A stretch of 12,066 nucleotides of DNA from CAYSWH01 sp964434775 (GCA_964434775.1 CAYSWH010000044.1:1-12066); one strand, 5' to 3'. Positions 1-7,194 are shown, counted from the stretch's first letter. The notes: a model not told the origin generated them from the sequence alone. Numbers and translations: made by a program.

Positions 1-1340
1 CCATTACCAACAGACCTCCTACTGCAAATGATGATGCGGACTCTACCAATATCTCCACTCCGACCGTCACCAACGTTCTCTCTAACGATACAGATCCGGA
101 CAATAATCTGGATCCCACAAGCGTAACTATTACAACTCAACCGAACGACGGAGACGTAAATGTAGATCCGACTACCGGTCAAATTACCTACACTCCCACT
201 ACAACTACTTTCTATCCTGAAGATAACACCTATAGGGTATGTGATACCGGTAATCCCGTCCTTTGCGATGAGGCGGAGGTAGTTATTACCATTAACGAAA
301 ATAATCCGGTAGCCAATGACGATCAAGAATCTACCTACATCGGTCAAACTATAGTTGTTGACGTACTCAGTAACGATACCGACCCTGATGATAATCTGGA
401 TCCAAGCAGCTTGAATATTCTAACTGATCCTCAATACGGCACGGCAACTGTTATTGAAACTTCTCCAGGAGTCTTTGAGATAGAATACAATTCAACTATT
501 CAAGATTACTTCTCAAGTGATTCCTTTACATATGAAATCTGTGACCAAACAAGTCTTTGTGATAGTGCCGTAGTAGATATTACTATCCTGGACGGGCCTC
601 CGGTAGCCGAGGATGATGCAGGAGAAACCAAGATCGGAGAGTCCGTTACTATTGACGTACTCAGTAACGATACCGACCCTGATGATAATCTGGATACTTC
701 CAGTATAACAATTTTGACTGATCCTACTAACGGAACTGTACAACTGACCCCGGAGAACACCTTCCTGTATACTCCCAAAGATTCCAATATGCACGATCCT
801 GATATTTTTACATATCAAATTTGTGACTTAACAGGTCTCTGTGACGAAGCTTTAGTTACCGTTAATTTTTATGAACCTCCGGTAGTTCCTGAAGACGATA
901 ACAATAATTTAATCGAAGATTTAAGTGAAGAGATAAAAGATGTCTCTGAAAACTTGATTCCCGTTCTCCCCAGAACCGGTGGCCTGGTCTTACCTCCGCT
1001 AATCTTGTTTTCTGTTGTTAGTGCCTTGCTGGGAATCTTTTATACATACTTAAACAAAGGACAGAAATTGCAACAAAAAATCGAAAAAAACATGGAAAAT
1101 TCTTGGAAGAGTTTTAAGGAAAAAGAAAAATTAAGACAGAAAAAAGACATTGACAAAGAAACAAATTCGGAAGATAGGCCGATACCTAAAAATCGGCAAG
1201 AAAAAAAGAAAGTTGTAAAAAAAATAATGAGTTCTCAAGAAGAAAAACCAAGACCTCTGGGCATGAGAAGAAAAAAGAAGATTGTAAGCAAGAGGACAGG
1301 ATCGGGATTTGATAGGTTAAGGAAGTATAAGGGAAGGTAG
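1..1340 (+). CDS. Surface protein with tandem Ig/cadherin-like repeats, LPRTG motif, membrane helix and basic tail (5' partial)
   Basis: The reading frame is open from base 3 to the TAG at 1338-1340, so the gene enters from outside the window; the ATG at 411 is internal. It encodes three repeats of about 93-98 residues, each with VLSNDTDPDxNLD near its start and a Y-x-(I/V)CD...LCD-x-A-x-V strand near its end. This resembles the bacterial cadherin/Ig-like repeats of large adhesins. The stalk ends in an acidic linker, then LPRTGG (966-983), a hydrophobic helix of about 23 residues (984-1052), and a 95-residue Lys/Arg-rich tail. Repeats outside, helix in the membrane and tail in the cytoplasm is the likely topology. 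LPxTG plus helix plus basic residues is the layout of a sortase substrate, but such tails are normally only a few residues long. It converges on murC with 27 bp between stops. The ligand is unknown. The family call is firm; sortase processing is only possible. Confidence 0.8.
   Translation, partial: ITNRPPTANDDADSTNISTPTVTNVLSNDTDPDNNLDPTSVTITTQPNDGDVNVDPTTGQITYTPTTTTFYPEDNTYRVCDTGNPVLCDEAEVVITINENNPVANDDQESTYIGQTIVVDVLSNDTDPDDNLDPSSLNILTDPQYGTATVIETSPGVFEIEYNSTIQDYFSSDSFTYEICDQTSLCDSAVVDITILDGPPVAEDDAGETKIGESVTIDVLSNDTDPDDNLDTSSITILTDPTNGTVQLTPENTFLYTPKDSNMHDPDIFTYQICDLTGLCDEALVTVNFYEPPVVPEDDNNNLIEDLSEEIKDVSENLIPVLPRTGGLVLPPLILFSVVSALLGIFYTYLNKGQKLQQKIEKNMENSWKSFKEKEKLRQKKDIDKETNSEDRPIPKNRQEKKKVVKKIMSSQEEKPRPLGMRRKKKIVSKRTGSGFDRLRKYKGR
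18..878 (+). repeat. Tandem domain-encoding repeats (3 units, periods 288/294/279 bp)
   Basis: The Pro-Pro/Asn-Pro-x-Ala-x-Asp-Asp opening recurs at 18, 306 and 600, and a related Pro-Pro-Val occurs at 879, which sets the repeat periods. Units two and three share an exact 44-bp match (358-401 and 652-695) covering the codons for DVLSNDTDPDDNLD, while unit one differs at many silent positions. Such near-identity inside diverged repeats suggests recent duplication or gene conversion between units. Confidence 0.8.
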
Positions 1341-1367
1341 GTTGATTCTTTGTTTGTTGTGTTGGGA

Positions 1368-2666
1368 TTAAAATGAGTCTCTTAGCCAGGAATCAATCGA
1401 ACCTGCTCCCATACCTACTACTATCTGATCTTCTTTTATGTGATCAGTGATTTTTTTCCTTAAATCTTTATTAAGCTGAGCAACCTCAATTTTGGTGGAA
1501 CTTTTTACATTACTAATTAGCTCGTGAGGTTCAATGATCGGTAAATCGCTTTTTTCTCTGGTTAAATATGTGGGTAACCAGTATACTTTTTTAGCCTTTT
1601 CAAAGCAATATGCATACTGATTCATGATACTGTACTGTCTAATATTTTGATGCGGCTGATAAACAACAATGACATCTTTATTTATCTCACATGCAGATTG
1701 TAGAGTGGCGTGGATCTCTGATGGGTGGTGTGCATAGTCTGTGTATAAGTTATCCACAAGCTTCTCCATTCTTCTTTGAGTACCGGGAAAACAATTTATG
1801 CCGTCTATTATTCTTTTAGTGTTCTGAGCGTTTGGAGGGTTGCCTTGATCCTTAAGTACATTCAAAAGTGTTTGATAGGCTAGCTCAGCATTTTGACGAA
1901 AGTGATTTCCGTTGAGAGATAATTTTTCCTGAAAAGTCGATTTCTTAGAATTATTAGTTTTTACAAAATTAACAAACTTTTTGGAGTTAGTTTTTAAATT
2001 CAACTTACCAAGATCGCTAGGCCAGGAAATTACCGTGTAACTCTGCTCAATAAATTGCTTGAATGCCTGATCGTAATCTTCTTGAGATTTATAAATGTCA
2101 GGGTGGTCAAAATCCAAACTGGTAATCACAGAAAGGTGGGGGTTAAAATGAAGAAAATTTCGATCAAATTCATCAGCTTCAAAAACAAAGTATTTACTCT
2201 GAGGGTTATGTTTTGCAGAGGGCCCAAAACTTATATTAGTACCAATTAAATAGCTAACCGGTAAATTTAGCTGTTGAAAAAGCCAAGTAATCATGGCGGT
2301 TGTAGTAGTTTTTCCGTGGGTTCCGGCCACGGCAATTGCTTTAAGGTTATTCTTCTTGATAATATAGTTTGCAAGTTCGTCTCGTTTACTGGTTTTGATT
2401 CCGTTTTTTTTGGCAAAAACTAATTCCAAGTGATCAGCGGGAAGGCCCGCGGTGTAAACTAGCCAATCTACAGGATTATTTTGATGGACAAAAGTTAAAT
2501 TTTTACCTGATTGGTCGAAAGACACCCTTATCCCTCTTTTTTCAATTTCAGTTGTGTTCAAACCTGGTTGACTATCCGAACCGCTGACATCAAAGCCGCT
2601 ATCCAGTGCTAGTTGAGACAGTGGTGCCAGTCCGCTGCCTCCAATTCCGGAAAAATAAATATGCAT
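1368..2666 (-). CDS. murC: UDP-N-acetylmuramate--L-alanine ligase (MurC)
   Basis: MurC is the cytoplasmic Mur ligase that adds L-alanine to UDP-MurNAc using ATP, the first peptide step of peptidoglycan synthesis. At 432 residues it has the three Mur ligase domains: GIGGSG (about 7-12) in the UDP-binding Rossmann domain; the P-loop GTHGKTTT (115-122), EADEFD (163-168) and DFDHPDIY (185-192) in the central ATPase domain; and FPGTQRR, DYAHHPSE and YQPHQNIR (336-343) in the C-terminal domain, ending near MGAG. It is slightly shorter than typical MurC (about 450-480). The usual DESD is DEFD, and the GxHN motif reads NGNHFRQN. The ATG at 2666 is preferred over a TTG two codons upstream because the glycine-rich motif then starts at the usual distance. 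No Shine-Dalgarno is seen. It lies 84 bp downstream of the glutamate dehydrogenase gene on the same strand. Mpl is the closest alternative. Confidence 0.9.
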   Translation of the reverse strand: MHIYFSGIGGSGLAPLSQLALDSGFDVSGSDSQPGLNTTEIEKRGIRVSFDQSGKNLTFVHQNNPVDWLVYTAGLPADHLELVFAKKNGIKTSKRDELANYIIKKNNLKAIAVAGTHGKTTTTAMITWLFQQLNLPVSYLIGTNISFGPSAKHNPQSKYFVFEADEFDRNFLHFNPHLSVITSLDFDHPDIYKSQEDYDQAFKQFIEQSYTVISWPSDLGKLNLKTNSKKFVNFVKTNNSKKSTFQEKLSLNGNHFRQNAELAYQTLLNVLKDQGNPPNAQNTKRIIDGINCFPGTQRRMEKLVDNLYTDYAHHPSEIHATLQSACEINKDVIVVYQPHQNIRQYSIMNQYAYCFEKAKKVYWLPTYLTREKSDLPIIEPHELISNVKSSTKIEVAQLNKDLRKKITDHIKEDQIVVGMGAGSIDSWLRDSF

Positions 2667-2668
2667 AT

Positions 2669-2690
2669 CCAAATTCTGGAAAAGATTTGG
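2669..2690 (-). promoter_or_regulatory. Inverted repeat abutting the murC start codon
   Basis: CCAAAT at 2669-2674 and ATTTGG at 2685-2690 form a 6-bp stem with a 10-nt loop, ending two bases before the murC ATG. In murC mRNA it would lie where a ribosome-binding site would be. Read on the + strand it is followed by a T-run (TAATTTTTTG), so it could instead resemble a weak terminator, but no + strand gene ends here. Confidence 0.3.
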
Positions 2691-2750
2691 TAATTTTTTG
2701 ATTTAGGTCAAGACCGAATAGCTTAAAAATGAGCTTTTAAGGTTAGCATA

Positions 2751-4010
2751 TTAAACCCAACCTCTTAATTCCATTGCTTCGGCTACTCTTTTGAGGGCAA
2801 GGATGTAGGCGGCCTCCCTGAGATTAGTTTTGTATTCCAAAGAATTCTTCCAAACACTTTCAAAAGAAATGACCATAATTTCTTCCAGTTTTTGATTAAC
2901 CTCTTTTTCTTTCCAGTAATAATTTGTAGCATTCTGAACCTGTTCAAAATAACTAACTGTTACTCCGCCGGCATTGGCTAAAACATCGGGAAGAACTATT
3001 TTCTCTTCTTTGTCTAATATCTCTTGAGCATCGGGAGTTATCGGGCCATTGGCTAATTCTAAAAGAAGTTTGGCTTGTATATTAATAGCATTCATTTGGT
3101 GAATGGAATTTTCCAAAGCGGCTAATACCAAGACATCTACTTTGAGAGTGAGAATATCCTTGGATTCAATATCATCTTCAGATTCGGGAAAAGTATCAAC
3201 TCTACCAACGTCGTCTTTGTGTTTAATCAATTCAGGTATATTCAACCCTCTGGCGCTAAATGCCATACCCTTACTGTCACTAACGGCTACCACTTTGAAT
3301 CCGGCCTCATAAGCCAAAGAAGCAAAAACGGAGCCGGCATTACCGAAACCCTGGACAGCAATAGAAAGCTCTTTGCCGAAATTCAATTTTTTCAATGCTT
3401 CTTGAAAGACAAAAAACCCTCCTTGAGCAGTGGCGTTATTCCGTCCCAAAGAACCGCCGTTGCTGAGAGGTTTACCTGTAATAACTCCTCCGGCATATTT
3501 TGATCCGTTCAACTTTTCGTATTCATCCATCATCCAGGACATTATTTGGCTATTGGTGTAAACATCGGGAGCAGGGACGTCCAATTCAGGACCGATGTCT
3601 TTATGAATTTTTTGGATGTAACCTCTAGACAGTCTTTCAATTTCCCCGGTCGAAAGTTTTTTCGGGTCAACTATGACTCCTCCTTTGGCACCTCCAAGAG
3701 GAATGCCCACAACTGCACATTTCCAGGTCATCCACATAGACAAGGCCTTAACTTCTTCTTCGGTCACTTGAGGGTGGAACCTAATACCGCCTTTGTATGG
3801 ACCTCGGGCGTTGTTGTGTTGGGACCTAAACCCTTCATAAACAGTTATCTTGTCTTGATCATCTTTGACTGGAATAAAAACTTTAACAACCTTTTGGGGT
3901 TTTTCCAATAAGCTGACAATATTACTATCCAGATTAATTTTTTTTGCAGCTTCCTTTAATTGTAAAACAGCGTTTTGATAAGGGTTTAGATTTTGCTCGG
4001 GTTTAGCCAT
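2751..4010 (-). CDS. gdhA: Glutamate dehydrogenase (Glu/Leu/Phe/Val dehydrogenase family)
   Basis: This enzyme interconverts glutamate with 2-oxoglutarate and ammonia, using NAD(P). At 419 residues it has the usual length of the hexameric family. The catalytic domain shows GPYKGGIRFHP (Lys73), WKCAVVGIPLGGAKGG (Lys97 and Lys109) and PAPDVYTN (Asp149), matching the family's substrate and catalytic residues. The Rossmann domain has GFGNAG (221-226), and VSDSKG places an aspartate (245) where the cofactor ribose is contacted, hinting at NAD, which is an inference. NAGGVTVSYFEQVQN near 346-360 is also characteristic. The start is ATG with no Shine-Dalgarno. A good promoter lies 35-62 bp upstream. 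murC follows on the same strand. The family call is very firm, glutamate rather than another amino acid likely, and cofactor choice uncertain. Confidence 0.93.
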   Translation of the reverse strand: MAKPEQNLNPYQNAVLQLKEAAKKINLDSNIVSLLEKPQKVVKVFIPVKDDQDKITVYEGFRSQHNNARGPYKGGIRFHPQVTEEEVKALSMWMTWKCAVVGIPLGGAKGGVIVDPKKLSTGEIERLSRGYIQKIHKDIGPELDVPAPDVYTNSQIMSWMMDEYEKLNGSKYAGGVITGKPLSNGGSLGRNNATAQGGFFVFQEALKKLNFGKELSIAVQGFGNAGSVFASLAYEAGFKVVAVSDSKGMAFSARGLNIPELIKHKDDVGRVDTFPESEDDIESKDILTLKVDVLVLAALENSIHQMNAINIQAKLLLELANGPITPDAQEILDKEEKIVLPDVLANAGGVTVSYFEQVQNATNYYWKEKEVNQKLEEIMVISFESVWKNSLEYKTNLREAAYILALKRVAEAMELRGWV

Positions 4011-4044
4011 AACATTATTGAGTAAAAACTAATAATTTTGGGAG

Positions 4045-4072
4045 TTTATCCAAATTTTCACTACCCTGTCAA
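4045..4072 (-). promoter_or_regulatory. Sigma-70-type promoter for the glutamate dehydrogenase gene
   Basis: On the minus strand a perfect -35 TTGACA (4072-4067) is followed after 16 bp by GATAAA (4050-4045), matching four of six -10 positions. Transcription would begin near 4038, giving a leader of about 28 nt before the ATG at 4010. Confidence 0.5.
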
Positions 4073-4314
4073 GAAATTTTCTTTATTTCAATAAAGAGAG
4101 TAGCTCATTTTACTTAAGTAATAAGATATCTAAGGTTCAATATTATTTGTCTTATCTAAGACTTAATTCAAAAGTTATGAAATTTGGATTGCAATTATTC
4201 TTAGTTATATTAATAAAAATTTCAGCAAGTAGAGCAACATCAAAAAAACTTGACTCCATTGGCAATTTTTGAATTAGATATTGAGCTTATAAAAGTGTTA
4301 AGCTAAACTAATTT
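4073..4314. other. AT-rich intergenic spacer upstream of gdhA, no gene seen
   Basis: Together with the promoter region this makes 304 bp between the HIT gene stop and the gdhA start. I see no convincing reading frame, tRNA or structured RNA. Apart from the gdhA promoter at its lower end, the only structure is a short AT-rich hairpin near 4284-4304. Confidence 0.5.
4284..4304 (-). terminator. Weak hairpin just past the HIT gene stop
   Basis: AGCTTA (4284-4289) and TAAGCT (4299-4304) form a perfect 6-bp stem with a 9-nt loop, 10 bases beyond the HIT stop codon. GC content is low and no clear U-run follows on the minus strand, so termination here is only a possibility. Confidence 0.2.
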
Positions 4315-4701
4315 TTACAAATAAGAACGAATTTTTTTTGCTATTTCTTCGTATTCCTGTTGACCAAAACTTTTTCTTGGAACGATAAAGCCATTTTCTT
4401 CTTTAATTGGGATTAGGTGGTAATGAAAATGCGGAACTTCCAGACCTTCAATGAGTGTACCTATTCTTTCGGTTTTGGTGGCTTTTTGAATAGCCGGGGC
4501 AATTTTTTTGGCGGTCTGAAAAACAGCCGAGTAATATGGTTCCGGTACATCAACAAAATAATCTACTTCTATCTTGGAAACTACCAGAGTATGACCTAAG
4601 TGAAATGGTTTTATATCCAAAAAAGAGTAGGTGTAGTCATCTTCGTAAATTTTATAGGAAGGAATTTCTCCGTTAATTATTTTTGTAAAGATTGTAGACA
4701 T
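4315..4701 (-). CDS. HIT (histidine triad) family nucleotide-binding protein
   Basis: HIT proteins of this class (HinT/HIT-like) are small cytoplasmic hydrolases or transferases acting on nucleoside phosphoramidates and dinucleotides. The 128-residue protein begins with the typical TIFTKIINGEIPSYKIYEDD, has the family FLDIKPFHLGHTLVV strand, and carries the triad HFHYHLIP (His91, His93, His95). Length fits the family (110-140). The start is ATG with no Shine-Dalgarno, behind a strong promoter. It is a single gene, divergent from the aminotransferase with 108 bp between start codons. The precise substrate cannot be read from the sequence. Confidence 0.92.
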   Translation of the reverse strand: MSTIFTKIINGEIPSYKIYEDDYTYSFLDIKPFHLGHTLVVSKIEVDYFVDVPEPYYSAVFQTAKKIAPAIQKATKTERIGTLIEGLEVPHFHYHLIPIKEENGFIVPRKSFGQQEYEEIAKKIRSYL

Positions 4702-4730
4702 AAGTATGTTTATTAAAAGAAGTGTGGAAA

Positions 4731-4760
4731 AATATAATTCGTAAATGCAAGTAATGTCAA
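4731..4760 (-). promoter_or_regulatory. Sigma-70-type promoter for the HIT gene
   Basis: The minus strand shows a perfect -35 TTGACA (4760-4755), an 18-bp spacer, and TATATT (4736-4731), matching five of six -10 positions. The predicted start of transcription is near 4724, leaving a leader of about 23 nt before the ATG at 4701. This is the best promoter in the window. Confidence 0.6.
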
Positions 4761-4809
4761 TAATCTTTTGAAATTGACTATTTTTGTAAAAAAGAAAACA
4801 AATTTTGAT

Positions 4810-5973
4810 ATGATCTCAAAAAGAGCCAAAAACTTATCACCCTCTCCTACTTTGTCACTCAATTCTAAAGTAAAGGAGCTAAAAGCTCAAGGAGAAAAAG
4901 TAATAAATTTGACTGTTGGTGAACCGGATTTGGACACTCCGGAAAACATCAAAAAAGCCGGAATTCAAGCAATTAGAGAAGGTTTTTCCAAATATGCCCC
5001 TCCTGCCGGTTTACCGGAACTAAGAGAAGCGATAGTCGATAAATTTTTCAGAGATAACTCAATTAATTATTCCATAGATGAAATTGCAGTGGGAGTGGGA
5101 GCTAAAGAAATGATCTTCAACGCCCTTCAGGTTTTAGTCGATCCCAACCAAGAAGTCCTTATCCATTCTCCGGTCTGGAACTCTTACATCGAACAAATAA
5201 AACTGGCCGGAGGAATACCTCGATTTATTAACTTGGATGAACCCTTTAAGTTAACTGCCAAAAAAATTGAAGAAAATATTACTGAAAAAACCAAAGTGAT
5301 AATTCTTAATTCTCCCTGTAATCCAACAGGCAGTATAATTGCTCCAGAAGAATTACAGAAAATAGGTAATTTGGCACTTAAAAATGATACTTACATTATT
5401 AGCGACGAAATATACGAAAAATTATTTTACGTAAGTAATAAACCGGTTTCAATTGCATCGTTGTCCCCAGAAATTAAAGAACGAGTAATTACCGTCAACG
5501 GCGTTTCCAAGGCCTACGCTATGACCGGTTGGCGTCTTGGATATGTCGGAGGGTCTCGGGAGATTATAAAAAAAATAATTTCTTTAGAAGGGCAAACCAC
5601 TTCCGGTACATCCGTAATTAGTCAAAAGGCGGCTGTTGAGGCTTTGACAGGCTCTCAAGAAGGATTAAACCAAATGCTATATGAATTTAAGCAAAGGAGA
5701 CAGTTTTTAATCGACTTCTTCTCAGGTATACCTCTTTTCTCTTATATAGAGCCGGAGGGAGCATTTTATTTTTATTTAGATATTTCCAAAAATTTAAATC
5801 AGGATTTACCAACTTCCAAAGATTGGTGTGAGTCTTTATTGGAGAAAGAAAAAATAGCTGTTGTACCGGGAGAAGCCTTTGAGTCGCCCGGATATGTAAG
5901 ACTTAGTTTTGCCGCAGGTATAGAAGATTTAAGAAAGGCTGCTGAGAGTATTAAAAGGTTTTCCGAGAGATGA
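4810..5973 (+). CDS. Pyridoxal-phosphate class I aminotransferase (aspartate aminotransferase-like)
   Basis: The 387-residue protein is a fold-type I PLP aminotransferase that moves amino groups between an amino acid and a keto acid, usually with glutamate/2-oxoglutarate as partner. Seen in order: VGEPDLDTPE (substrate loop, 36-45), SPCNPTG (Asn171), SDEIYEKL (Asp199, Tyr202), SKAYAMTGWRLG (PLP lysine 234, Arg242), PGEAF, and YVRLSFA (Arg364, binding the substrate carboxylate). This best fits the Thermus-type aspartate aminotransferase group, which also includes kynurenine- and aromatic-acting enzymes. The ATG at 4810 gives the typical MISKR...SPTL start; a TTG at 4768 would add 14 unusual residues. 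It ends 62 bp from the convergent lysX-like gene. A role as LysN- or LysJ-type partner of the carrier genes is conceivable but not shown. Confidence 0.9.
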   Translation: MISKRAKNLSPSPTLSLNSKVKELKAQGEKVINLTVGEPDLDTPENIKKAGIQAIREGFSKYAPPAGLPELREAIVDKFFRDNSINYSIDEIAVGVGAKEMIFNALQVLVDPNQEVLIHSPVWNSYIEQIKLAGGIPRFINLDEPFKLTAKKIEENITEKTKVIILNSPCNPTGSIIAPEELQKIGNLALKNDTYIISDEIYEKLFYVSNKPVSIASLSPEIKERVITVNGVSKAYAMTGWRLGYVGGSREIIKKIISLEGQTTSGTSVISQKAAVEALTGSQEGLNQMLYEFKQRRQFLIDFFSGIPLFSYIEPEGAFYFYLDISKNLNQDLPTSKDWCESLLEKEKIAVVPGEAFESPGYVRLSFAAGIEDLRKAAESIKRFSER

Positions 5974-6035
5974 AGCTATATTAAGATTCAGCATTAATAA
6001 TATATTAGTAAAGTATTATAATTTTCATAGTCTCT

Positions 6036-6884
6036 TTATTTGCCAAATTTACTTTGGCAGTATTTGATTACTTCAGAAGAAATACTTATTCCCGTAGGTT
6101 TCTCGGAATTTTTGAATTCCATTGTATGATTTATTTCGTTGATTACCAAACCTTTATCAGTCTCAAAAACGTCCATAGCCAAAATGCCGCCGCCAACAGC
6201 CTTGGAAGCCTTAGCACAGATATCTTCCAAATCTTGATTGACAGGGCAATTGGAAGCTAACCCTCCTCTGGCTGTATTGGTAATCCAATGCTCGCTGGTT
6301 CGGTAAATAGCACAAATAGTCTTACCTTCAATTACAAAAGCTCGAATATCTCTTTGAGGTTTATGAACGTATTCTTGGATCAGGATAGCCTGATGCTGCA
6401 AGTTCATATATTTACGGTGATCTAAAATAGCCTCCAAGGAATCTTCGTCATTAACCTTGGCAATCATTCTCCCCCAAGAACCTTCTCTGGATTTGATAAC
6501 TATTGGATATCCTCCAAAACTTTTAACCATTTCTTTGGCTTGCAGTTCATCAAAAACCAGCACTGATCTAACATTTGGAACTCCTTCACTTTCTAAAACC
6601 GTAGCCGTTTGAAACTTGTCATTACAAATTGAAACTACTTCTTTGGAATTAATTATCGGCAGTCCTAAGTTGGAAAAGAAATCAATGGCTGCGTTGCCTC
6701 TAATTGTAGAAATACATCTTTCAAGGAGGCAATTATATTCCTTCCAGTGATTAGCTTGATTTGGATCTAGAATAATCTTGCGAACATCAATAAAGTCTAC
6801 CTCCACACCTAATTTTTTGGCTGATTCTTGAAGCAGTTTTTCATCCTGCCTTATGCCGGTGTGCAAAATTCCAAATTTAAACAT
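6036..6884 (-). CDS. lysX: LysX/ArgX-type ATP-grasp ligase (carrier-protein charging enzyme)
   Basis: LysX-family enzymes use ATP to join the alpha-amino group of 2-aminoadipate or glutamate to the C-terminal glutamate of the carrier LysW. The 282 residues match LysX throughout: GILHTGIRQDEKLL at the start, ERCIST and NSKEVVSICNDK (79-90), the ATP-grasp K131 with GSWGR (135-139), IQEYV (169-173), RDIRAFV (178-184), EHWITNTARGG (198-208), and the metal-binding INEINHTMEFKNS (248-260). The NHTMEFKNS stretch is typical of LysX/ArgX rather than RimK. The LysW-like gene lies 118 bp upstream on the same strand, which strongly supports the pairing. The substrate (2-aminoadipate, glutamate or other) cannot be decided. 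The start is ATG with no Shine-Dalgarno. No other carrier-pathway gene is in the window. Confidence 0.87.
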   Translation of the reverse strand: MFKFGILHTGIRQDEKLLQESAKKLGVEVDFIDVRKIILDPNQANHWKEYNCLLERCISTIRGNAAIDFFSNLGLPIINSKEVVSICNDKFQTATVLESEGVPNVRSVLVFDELQAKEMVKSFGGYPIVIKSREGSWGRMIAKVNDEDSLEAILDHRKYMNLQHQAILIQEYVHKPQRDIRAFVIEGKTICAIYRTSEHWITNTARGGLASNCPVNQDLEDICAKASKAVGGGILAMDVFETDKGLVINEINHTMEFKNSEKPTGISISSEVIKYCQSKFGK

Positions 6885-6943
6885 ATTTTCTTTTTTATTG
6901 AATTAGGGAAAGTTCTAAAATACAGTGACACCAAAAACTAATT

Positions 6944-6964
6944 CGGCCTAGTTTAGTTGGGCCG
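6944..6964 (-). terminator. GC-rich hairpin between the lysW-like and lysX genes (attenuator or terminator)
   Basis: CGGCC (6944-6948) pairs with GGCCG (6960-6964), extended by weaker pairs, in an otherwise AT-rich spacer. Read on the minus strand it lies 39 nt after the lysW-like stop and is followed about five bases later by a TTTTT run. It could partly end transcription and so make more carrier than ligase. Next to it, AATTTTTGAAAAATT (6969-6983) is a perfect inverted repeat. Confidence 0.35.
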
Positions 6965-7002
6965 GGCCAATTTTTGAAAAATTCCCTTCAAGGATTAATA
7001 AT

Positions 7003-7194
7003 CTATTCACCCCAATCTTCTTCTTCCGGTTGTATTTCTTGGAGGGTGACTACTTTTCCTTCACCTTGATTTTCGATTGAAATAACCTCAAAAGCTTGTT
7101 CAGGGTCGTTCGGATCAGTTACAATCTCTCCTTGCTGAGTGGTTTCCGGTAACTCAAAATATTCTTCGGTAATGGGGTTTTGGGCTTTAAACAT
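7003..7194 (-). CDS. lysW: LysW-like amino-group carrier protein lacking zinc-binding cysteines
   Basis: LysW is a small acidic carrier whose C-terminal glutamate holds the substrate of lysine or arginine biosynthesis while other enzymes act on it. This 63-residue acidic protein ends exactly in EDWGE, the carrier's recognition tail, and aligns inside as well: FELPE, GEIV and FEVISI correspond to the ELELPE, GEIVEC and LEVVSL parts of normal LysW. Normal LysW has two CxxC pairs binding zinc. Here all four positions are changed (first pair Asn and Thr in NPIT, second pair Asp/Asn-like in DPND), and the protein contains no cysteine. It is followed by lysX and preceded by the TsaB-like gene with a 41-bp gap. 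The EDWGE tail and the neighbouring ligase make the assignment good; the fold without zinc is unexplained. Confidence 0.8.
   Translation of the reverse strand: MFKAQNPITEEYFELPETTQQGEIVTDPNDPEQAFEVISIENQGEGKVVTLQEIQPEEEDWGE

Noticed and set aside
358..695. CRISPR-like repeats
   Set aside because: Only two exact copies about 250 bp apart, in frame within a protein-repeat gene.
506..818. Two minus-strand open frames of 93-101 codons opposite the surface-protein repeats
   Set aside because: They lie wholly within a well-supported coding region on the other strand and encode no recognisable motif.
3546..3911. A 121-codon + strand open frame inside gdhA
   Set aside because: Antisense to clear glutamate dehydrogenase motifs; a shadow of codon bias.
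4768..4809. TTG start extending the aminotransferase by 14 residues
   Set aside because: Family members begin at the MISKR-like position (4810), and the added residues are Lys-rich and unlike the family.
5974..6035. Bidirectional terminator between the aminotransferase and lysX stops
   Set aside because: Only AT-rich weak palindromes; no stable stem with a U-run.
6036..6884. RimK, the S6-glutamylating ligase
   Set aside because: Motifs (GSWGR, TNTARGG, NHTMEFKNS) and the neighbouring EDWGE carrier fit LysX/ArgX better, and the S6 C-terminus is buried in a fusion here.
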